From Paratractidigestivibacter sp963605405 (GTDB taxonomy: Bacteria > Actinomycetota > Coriobacteriia > Coriobacteriales > Atopobiaceae), in assembly GCA_963605405.1 (NCBI GenBank), contig CAVCUP010000042.1, positions 1 to 9,779 of the forward strand: a DNA stretch of 9,779 bases, written 5' to 3'. Shown piece by piece: positions 5,908 through 9,779 of the stretch; within the stretch, counting starts at the first letter, position 1; every line of letters begins with the position of its first letter. The translations under genes and the position numbers were made by a program. The notes beneath the pieces were generated by a model. That model ran no database searches. It was not told the origin of the DNA and was given only the letters and a program-made list of their open reading frames with translations.

Positions 5908-5966
5908 CTCCGGTGCCCCCCTGCTCCGGCGTCCTTCTTACTCCGGTGCCCTTCTTACTCCGAAGC
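5908..5966. repeat. Degenerate 16-17 bp tandem repeats (CTCCGGTGCC...)
   Basis: Units begin CTCCGG at 5908 (16 bp), 5924 (17 bp) and 5941 (17 bp), with a partial CTCCGAAGC at 5958. The two 17-bp units, CTCCGGCGTCCTTCTTA and CTCCGGTGCCCTTCTTA, differ at two positions. A perfect palindrome, GCACCGGTGC, precedes them at 5889-5898 and shares CCGGTGC. This lies in the 3' non-coding region after the DUF188 gene. Confidence 0.65.
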
Positions 5967-6025
5967 GTGCCAAGAAGGCGGGCGCAGAGCCTATCTTTGC
6001 TCCACGGGCGTTAAAAGCAACAAGC

Positions 6026-6042
6026 GGCCAGGCGGCCTTTTT
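6026..6042 (+). terminator. Probable terminator of the dehydrogenase/DUF188 transcript
   Basis: GGCC (6026-6029), loop AGGC, GGCC (6034-6037), then five T (6038-6042); AAG before the stem can pair into the T run with a one-base bulge. The stem is short, so strength is uncertain. On the opposite strand the sequence after the stem is also T-rich (GCTTGTTGCTTTT), so it could act in both directions between these convergent genes. Confidence 0.5.
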
Positions 6043-6052
6043 CCCAATCTGG

Positions 6053-6092
6053 CAGCGCCCCGTCTGCGATGCATTACGCAGGCGGGGCGCTG
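6053..6092. repeat. Long hairpin between convergent genes
   Basis: CAGCGCCCCGTCTGCG (6053-6068) pairs with CGCAGGCGGGGCGCTG (6077-6092): 16 bp with one G-T pair and an 8-nt ATGCATTA loop. No T tract follows on either strand. It lies 60 bp beyond the end of the minus-strand HD gene and 186 bp beyond the DUF188 gene. It may stabilise 3' ends or be a REP-like element. Confidence 0.7.
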
Positions 6093-6152
6093 GCGCACCT
6101 GACCGGTTCCTCAGGTACGCATGAGCTGAGCGGCGGAATGCGGCCAACGGCC

Positions 6153-6698
6153 TCATCCCGCAACCGAACGGCGTCCGCCCCAGAACATCGCGTCGAGGAG
6201 CCGTATACCGGTGGCAGTGCGGAAAATCCGCTCGCGAACCATCGCGATGTAGCCGGAGTCCGATTTGTCCTCAAAAAGATTGACCAGGAAGTCCGCCTCA
6301 ATGAGCGCCTGGTAGTCGGGGCCATCGACAGCGTTGTATGTATGGTGGTGCCCCACAAGAAACGCGACGCGCTCGGCCCGCTCCGCAGAGAAGCCGACCT
6401 CGAGCAGCATCTTACGCGCCGGTTCGGGACCGAGCTCCTCCTGGAGCCTGCCGGCGGACCGACCGTACTTCTTTATCGCGGGGTGGACGCCGATGTCGTG
6501 GACGATGGCGGCCGCCTCGAGGGTGAGCAGCGTCGAGGCGTCGAGGCCTTCGCCGAAGCCTATGGTGCGCGCAAAGCTCGCCACCTTAACGAAGTGCTGG
6601 ATACGCAAAGGATCATGCGAGTCGAAGTCGATCATGCTCAGCATCAAATCCTGAAGCAGCTCCTCGCGACGTGAAACGTCTACGTCGATTGTGTCCAT
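6153..6698 (-). CDS. HD-domain metal-dependent phosphohydrolase
   Basis: 181 residues. HD-superfamily signature residues are in order: H35 (RIQHFVKV), H67-D68 (AAIVHDIGVHP), H117-H119 (LVGHHHTYN) and D136 (IEADFLVN). The whole protein follows the pattern of a small cytoplasmic HD protein common in Firmicutes and Coriobacteriia, including the C-terminal FRTATGIRLLDAMF. The substrate is unknown; family members hydrolyse phosphomonoesters or phosphodiesters, often of nucleotides. The ATG at 6698 has AGGAGG 7 nt upstream, decisive over longer frames that run back over the divergent gene. It is transcribed alone, divergently from the GNAT gene. Confidence 0.9.
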   Translation of the reverse strand: MDTIDVDVSRREELLQDLMLSMIDFDSHDPLRIQHFVKVASFARTIGFGEGLDASTLLTLEAAAIVHDIGVHPAIKKYGRSAGRLQEELGPEPARKMLLEVGFSAERAERVAFLVGHHHTYNAVDGPDYQALIEADFLVNLFEDKSDSGYIAMVRERIFRTATGIRLLDAMFWGGRRSVAG

Positions 6699-6737
6699 GA
6701 TGTGCCCTCCTTGGGCTCGACATAGTGAACCTTTGAC

Positions 6738-6743
6738 ATAATA
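6738..6743 (-). promoter_or_regulatory. Candidate -10 (TATTAT) for the HD-domain gene
   Basis: On the minus strand TATTAT (5 of 6 to TATAAT) lies 39 bp before the HD start, giving a leader of about 35 nt that contains the AGGAGG ribosome site. No good -35 is seen 17 bp upstream. The divergent intergenic gap is only 76 bp, so both genes' promoters must overlap here. Confidence 0.35.
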
Positions 6744-6774
6744 GGCAGGCGAAAAACCGGAAGAAAGGCCCAAT

Positions 6775-7437
6775 ATGGAGAACTTCGCAGGATCAGAACC
6801 GGACCTGGATATCACGCCGACCGAGGAAGACGCCGTAAACGCGGTACCCGGCCGTGGGGGCGAGACGTGCACGACGGGCGCGGACACCGCTACCCCGATC
6901 AGGCTCGCCGACTGCGACATGCGCCCCGCGATGACGGACGACGTTCCGGCCATCATCGCGATCCTAGAGACCGGGCGAGAGCTTCTGGCCGCAGACGGCA
7001 TCGACCAATGGCAGGACGGCACCGGCCCAGGGGCCAAGGACGTGACCAACGACCTGATGCAGGGCTGGGGCCGCGTCTTCTGCGTGCGGGGCCAGGTGGC
7101 CGCCACCGCAGCACTCATTCCCGGGCCCGAGCCGAACTACGACGTGATCGAAGAAGGCCGCTGGGACCGCACCGGCAACGCGACCGGTGTCTATGCGACC
7201 ATTCATCGCGTGGCGGTTTCTCCCGCGTTCCGCGGCAACCACATCGCGCATCGCTTCTACCAGCGGCTCATCGAGGAGGCGCGGGCCAGGGGCTTCGCCG
7301 AGATCCGCGTGGATACCCATGAGGAGAACATGCGGATGCGCCACGTGATCGAGGGATGCGGCTTCGCCTACGCAGGACGCGTCTTCATCGACGGCGACAA
7401 GAACCAGCCGCGCCGCGCCTACCAGCTGTTTCTCTAG
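6775..7437 (+). CDS. GNAT family N-acetyltransferase with N-terminal extension
   Basis: 220 residues. The GNAT core runs from about residue 49 (MRPAMTDDVPAIIAIL) to the end. IDQWQDG (76-82) is typical of a GNAT subfamily of small-molecule acetyltransferases, and motif A/B is IHRVAVSPAFRGNHIAHRFYQ (about 143-163) followed by EIRVDTHEENMRMRHVIEGCGF. It transfers acetyl from acetyl-CoA to an unknown amine. The usual R-x-x-G-x-A acetyl-CoA loop reads R153-G-N-H-I-A158, with His in place of the second Gly. The first 48 residues are acidic, low in hydrophobics and not part of the fold. ATG at 6775 has AAAGG 6 nt upstream, whereas Met49 (6919) has no ribosome site, so the long form is preferred. It ends at 7437, convergent with acetolactate synthase. 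Confidence 0.88.
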   Translation: MENFAGSEPDLDITPTEEDAVNAVPGRGGETCTTGADTATPIRLADCDMRPAMTDDVPAIIAILETGRELLAADGIDQWQDGTGPGAKDVTNDLMQGWGRVFCVRGQVAATAALIPGPEPNYDVIEEGRWDRTGNATGVYATIHRVAVSPAFRGNHIAHRFYQRLIEEARARGFAEIRVDTHEENMRMRHVIEGCGFAYAGRVFIDGDKNQPRRAYQLFL

Positions 7438-7472
7438 GCGCCGTTTTCCGCGAGTCACAGCTCCCCTGAGCC

Positions 7473-7611
7473 AAAATCGCCTCCGTGTGGGATTTAATAC
7501 GACCCCGCAGAGTAAACAAGAAACCCGCAAGCCTCTGACCTGCGGGTTTCTTGTTGTTTATCGACGCTCTACTCGACCTATCCGAATTAAATCCCACACG
7601 GAGGCCGTTTT
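7473..7611. repeat. Outer inverted repeat (20 bp perfect) enclosing a terminator
   Basis: GCCTCCGTGTGGGATTTAAT (7479-7498) is exactly complementary to 7586-7605. Pairing resumes outside after a two-base mismatch as AAAA (7473-7476) with TTTT (7608-7611), and inside as CG (7500-7501) with CG (7583-7584). The 87-bp interval contains the terminator hairpin 7515-7555. Because the outer arms are flanked by A and T tracts, the outer stem itself looks like a bidirectional terminator with a structured loop. It also has the architecture of a small MITE-like element; no clear target-site duplication is visible. Confidence 0.85.
7515..7555. terminator. Bidirectional terminator between convergent GNAT and acetolactate synthase genes
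   Basis: AACAAGAAACCCGCA (7515-7529) pairs perfectly with TGCGGGTTTCTTGTT (7541-7555), 15 bp, with an 11-nt loop. T-rich sequence follows on the plus strand (GTTTATC), and the base of the stem is AT-rich on both sides, so it can work in either direction. It is nested inside the larger inverted repeat 7473-7611. Confidence 0.85.
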
Positions 7612-7621
7612 TGCGCGAAAC

Positions 7622-9292
7622 CTACTCGTACCTGGCGCGCAGCGTCTCGGTCAGCTCCATGTTCGCGCTGTAGTCGACCGGCACGACGACCACGCTCGGC
7701 GCGTCGGTGTTGGCAAAGGCGAGCTCGAGCGTCGGGATGAGGTCCTCGGGAGACATGACGCGGTACCCGTGGCAGTGCATGGACTCGGCGAGCGCGCAGA
7801 AGTCGGGGTTCGTGAACTCGACGCCGTAGACGTCGCCGAACTGCTCCTCTTCCTTCCACTTGATGAGGCCATAGTGCGAGTCCTCCCAGATGAGCGTGAC
7901 GAACGGAACGTGCTCGCGCACGGCGGTCTCGAGCTCCTGCGAGTTCATCATGAAGCCGCCGTCGCCGGAGACGGCGAGCACGCGCTTCCCCGGATAGAGG
8001 AACTTGGCCGCAAAGGCTCCCGGCACAGCGAAGCCCATAGACGCGAAGCCGTTGGAGATGAGGCAGGTCTTCGGCTCGTAGCAGGGGTACTCGCGTCCGA
8101 TCCAAATCTTGTGGGCACCCACGTCGGAGACGACGATGTCGGACCTGCCCATGACCTTGCGCATATCGGAGATGATGCGGCCCGGCTTCATGGGGAAGGA
8201 CTCGTCGAGACCCTGCTCCTCGAGCTCGGCGCGCATGCGGGCGCCGACGGCGAGCATCGCCTCGGGCTCGGGCTTGTCGTCGCGGCGGGCGGTGCGCAGG
8301 ATCTGGTAGATGCTGTCGGAGAGGTCGCCCACGACCTCGACGTCGGGCTCGTACTGCTGGTTGACGTCGGCGGGAAGGCCCGCGATGTTGATGATCTTCA
8401 TGTCGTCGTGGGTGTGCCACTTCTTGGGCGCGCACTCGACGAGGTCGTAGCCGATGCCGATGACCAGGTCGGCCATGTCGAAGGCGTCGATGATGTAGTC
8501 GTGCTGCGGGATTCCCACCACGCCCATGCGGTACTTGTTGTCGCAGGGGATGATGCCCTTGCCCATCATGGTCTGGACCACGGGGATGTGAAGGCGCTCG
8601 GCCATCATGGTAACGGCCTGGGCGGCGTCGTTTCTCACCGCGCCCGCGCCGGCAAGGATAACCGGGTTCTTGGCCTCAGAGATAAGGTGCGCGGCCTCGG
8701 TCACGCTCGCGGGGTCCGCGTAGAGGGCCGGCGCCGTCTGCGGGCGCAGGGGCTTGGCCGGGCTCGGCATGTGGGCGATGTTCTTGGGCAGGTCGATGTG
8801 GGTGGCGCCGGGCTTGGGGGCCTCGGCGTACTTGAAGGCGAGACGCGCGATCTCGGCCACGGTATCGGGCCTCATCACGACCTTGGAGCGCTTGGTGATG
8901 GGCGAGAACATCGCGGAGAGGTCGAGATACTGGTGGCTCGTGAGCTGCATGAGCTCCGTCGAGACCTGCCCCGTGATGGCCACGAGCGGCGCGCCGTCGA
9001 GGAAGGCGTCGGCCACGCCGGTGACGAGGTTCGTGGCGCCAGGCCCGAGCGTCGCCAGGCAGACGCCGGCCTTGCCGGTAAGGCGGCCGTAGACGTCGGC
9101 CATGAAGGCCGCGCCCTGCTCGTGGCGCGTGGGGATGAACCGGATCCCGGCCTCCTTGATGGCGAACATGAGGTCGAGGTTCTCCTCGCCGGGAATGCCG
9201 AAGATGACCTCGACGCCTTCCGCCTTAAGGCAGTCGACGAGCACCTGCGCGGTGGTCTTGGTGGGCGTTGCGGACTTCTGAGCTGCGGACAT
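7622..9292 (-). CDS. alsS: Acetolactate synthase, catabolic AlsS type (ThDP enzyme)
   Basis: 556 residues. Condenses two pyruvate into acetolactate plus CO2, feeding acetoin formation or branched-chain amino acids. The ThDP-enzyme layout is complete: catalytic E58 (RHEQGAA), TLGPGATNLVTGVADA (81-96), a central domain (about 190-340), and a C-terminal ThDP/Mg domain with SGDGGFMMNSQELETAV (442-458). The ending PVDYSANMEL resembles B. subtilis AlsS. The position that is Asn in AlsS (WND) is E470 here (WED). ATG 9292 is chosen because the protein family starts near there and GGGGAG lies 9 nt upstream; a longer frame back to TTG 9364 would run through a hairpin. No regulatory subunit gene or acetolactate decarboxylase is in the window, so the catabolic role is an inference; the symbol is by resemblance. 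Confidence 0.88.
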   Translation of the reverse strand: MSAAQKSATPTKTTAQVLVDCLKAEGVEVIFGIPGEENLDLMFAIKEAGIRFIPTRHEQGAAFMADVYGRLTGKAGVCLATLGPGATNLVTGVADAFLDGAPLVAITGQVSTELMQLTSHQYLDLSAMFSPITKRSKVVMRPDTVAEIARLAFKYAEAPKPGATHIDLPKNIAHMPSPAKPLRPQTAPALYADPASVTEAAHLISEAKNPVILAGAGAVRNDAAQAVTMMAERLHIPVVQTMMGKGIIPCDNKYRMGVVGIPQHDYIIDAFDMADLVIGIGYDLVECAPKKWHTHDDMKIINIAGLPADVNQQYEPDVEVVGDLSDSIYQILRTARRDDKPEPEAMLAVGARMRAELEEQGLDESFPMKPGRIISDMRKVMGRSDIVVSDVGAHKIWIGREYPCYEPKTCLISNGFASMGFAVPGAFAAKFLYPGKRVLAVSGDGGFMMNSQELETAVREHVPFVTLIWEDSHYGLIKWKEEEQFGDVYGVEFTNPDFCALAESMHCHGYRVMSPEDLIPTLELAFANTDAPSVVVVPVDYSANMELTETLRARYE

Positions 9293-9335
9293 ATGAAAAA
9301 ACTCCCCTATCGGCTTGTGCAGTCGATAAGGGAGT
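9293..9335 (-). promoter_or_regulatory. Leader hairpin overlapping the acetolactate synthase ribosome site (attenuator-like)
   Basis: In the minus-strand RNA ACTCCCTTATCG (9335-9324) pairs with CGATAGGGGAGT (9312-9301), 11 of 12 positions, with an 11-nt loop, and is followed directly by TTTTTT (9300-9295) and then CAT-ATG. The stem plus T run is a canonical intrinsic terminator placed immediately before the start codon. Its 3' arm contains GGGGAG, the only Shine-Dalgarno. Folding would therefore stop transcription or hide the ribosome site. No ligand-binding domain or leader peptide with Ile/Leu/Val codons is seen. Confidence 0.7.
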
Positions 9336-9381
9336 CTAACACGCGTCGTGCGAACGTCCGGCAACGCCGGCGTTTCCGGAA

Positions 9382-9410
9382 TGATACAAAGGGGCTGTCC
9401 CCTTGTGTCA
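9382..9410. repeat. REP-like imperfect palindrome with GGGGCTGTCCCC core
   Basis: TGATACAAAGGGG (9382-9394) faces CCCCTTGTGTCA (9399-9410), with one mismatch and one extra A. The palindromic core GGGGCTGTCCCC is one base different from GGGGCTGACCCC at 1669-1680. Palindromes of the form TGACACAAGGGG... are, from memory, repeated in many gut bacterial genomes and resemble REP elements mobilised by Y1-type transposases. It lies just past the 3' end of the partial dehydrogenase, upstream of the synthase. Read on the minus strand it also contains ATGACA, 19 bp and TATCAT, a possible but poorly spaced promoter. Confidence 0.6.
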
Positions 9411-9421
9411 TCGCCCGTGCG

Positions 9422-9779
9422 TCATCGGTAGCTGTCGCGCAGGATGGCGAGGACGTCGTCGTGCGAGAGCGGCGCCGGGTCGTGGGCATAGAGCGCGGCG
9501 TTCGTCGCGAGGCCGTTGGCGGCCATGGCGTCGAGCTCGGCCTCAGTGATGCCCCAGTCGCTCATCTTGAGGCCGTCGACGCCGCATTCGCGCATGAGGC
9601 GCTCGAGCTCGGCGAGGAAGTCCGCGGGCTGGGTCGCGCCCGGGTTGCCCATGAGGCGCGCCATCTCGACGTAGCGATTGTCGCAGGCGTGGGCGTCGAT
9701 CATGTGCTGGTGATAAGCGCGCGCGATCATGATGAGGCCGGCGCCGTGCGGCAGCTCGTGGTGATGCGCGCTCATGGCG
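9422..9779 (-). CDS. Iron-containing alcohol dehydrogenase, C-terminal part (5' end off window)
   Basis: About 118 residues of the C-terminal helical domain of a group III iron-dependent alcohol dehydrogenase are present, ending at TGA 9422-9424. The segment SAHHHELPHGAGLIMIARAYH carries the last metal-ligand His (HGAG). KMSDWGITEAELDAMAANGL and the ending PLSHDDVLAILRDSYR are the typical family tail. The frame remains open to the window edge and the family's N-terminal cofactor domain must lie to the right, so the internal ATG at 9775 is not a start. It is a different subfamily from the dehydrogenase at 4130 (ELPHGAG against AIAHGAG context). It precedes the acetolactate synthase on the same strand by 129 bp; readthrough would meet the leader hairpin at 9301-9335. 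Confidence 0.85.
   Translation of the reverse strand, partial: AMSAHHHELPHGAGLIMIARAYHQHMIDAHACDNRYVEMARLMGNPGATQPADFLAELERLMRECGVDGLKMSDWGITEAELDAMAANGLATNAALYAHDPAPLSHDDVLAILRDSYR

Noticed and set aside
5908..5966. CRISPR array
   Set aside because: Units are directly adjacent, without spacers, and only 16-17 bp long; no cas genes are present.
6733..6738. Exact TTGACA upstream of the GNAT gene as a -35 box
   Set aside because: No -10-like hexamer at 16-18 bp, and the implied transcription start would fall in the ribosome site.
9293..9364. N-terminal extension of acetolactate synthase to TTG at 9364
   Set aside because: The extension has no family counterpart and would be encoded by the leader hairpin; ATG at 9292 has the ribosome site.

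Overview
This is a GC-rich chromosomal window. Its start sites mostly carry purine-rich Shine-Dalgarno motifs. Gene content (exopolysaccharide sugar transferase, Abi_2 protein, CW_7-type endolysin remnant, YqhD-like alcohol dehydrogenase, catabolic-type acetolactate synthase) fits a gut Coriobacteriia member such as Collinsella. That assignment is an inference from gene families and base composition; no rRNA or marker gene is present.

Layout. (1) 1-799, minus: a polyprenyl-phosphate sugar transferase cut by the left edge, preceded by a long, AT-richer, repeat-bearing non-coding stretch (800 to about 1500). (2) About 1550-2888, plus: an abortive-infection module. Three GC-rich hairpins and a TATAAT box precede an Abi_2/AbiF-like protein with a HEPN-type R-x4-H motif. 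A second promoter (TTGACA, 18 bp, CATAAT) lies across the abi stop codon and would drive a short structured RNA of about 130 nt ending in a strong terminator. (3) 2883-3761, minus: prophage debris. It holds a frameshifted N-acetylmuramoyl-L-alanine amidase (endolysin) with one complete and one truncated CW_7 repeat, and a 45-codon Cys-rich open frame just upstream. (4) 4130-5866, plus: iron-dependent alcohol dehydrogenase followed 15 nt later by a YaiI/YqxD (DUF188) protein, then tandem repeats and hairpins. (5) 6153-7437: an HD-domain hydrolase (minus) and a GNAT acetyltransferase (plus), divergent with 76 bp between their starts. (6) 7438-7621: a nested inverted-repeat/terminator structure between convergent genes. 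(7) 7622-9779, minus: catabolic-type acetolactate synthase behind a leader hairpin that is both terminator-like and overlaps its Shine-Dalgarno. A partial iron-dependent alcohol dehydrogenase lies upstream and runs off the right edge.

The most interesting feature is the abi gene with its adjacent candidate small RNA. It resembles the reported pairing of HEPN AbiF-type toxins with structured non-coding RNAs. The second is the acetolactate synthase leader hairpin, where one stem could control both elongation and translation. Several other inverted or tandem repeats are reported separately. No tRNA, rRNA, CRISPR array or intact insertion sequence was seen.
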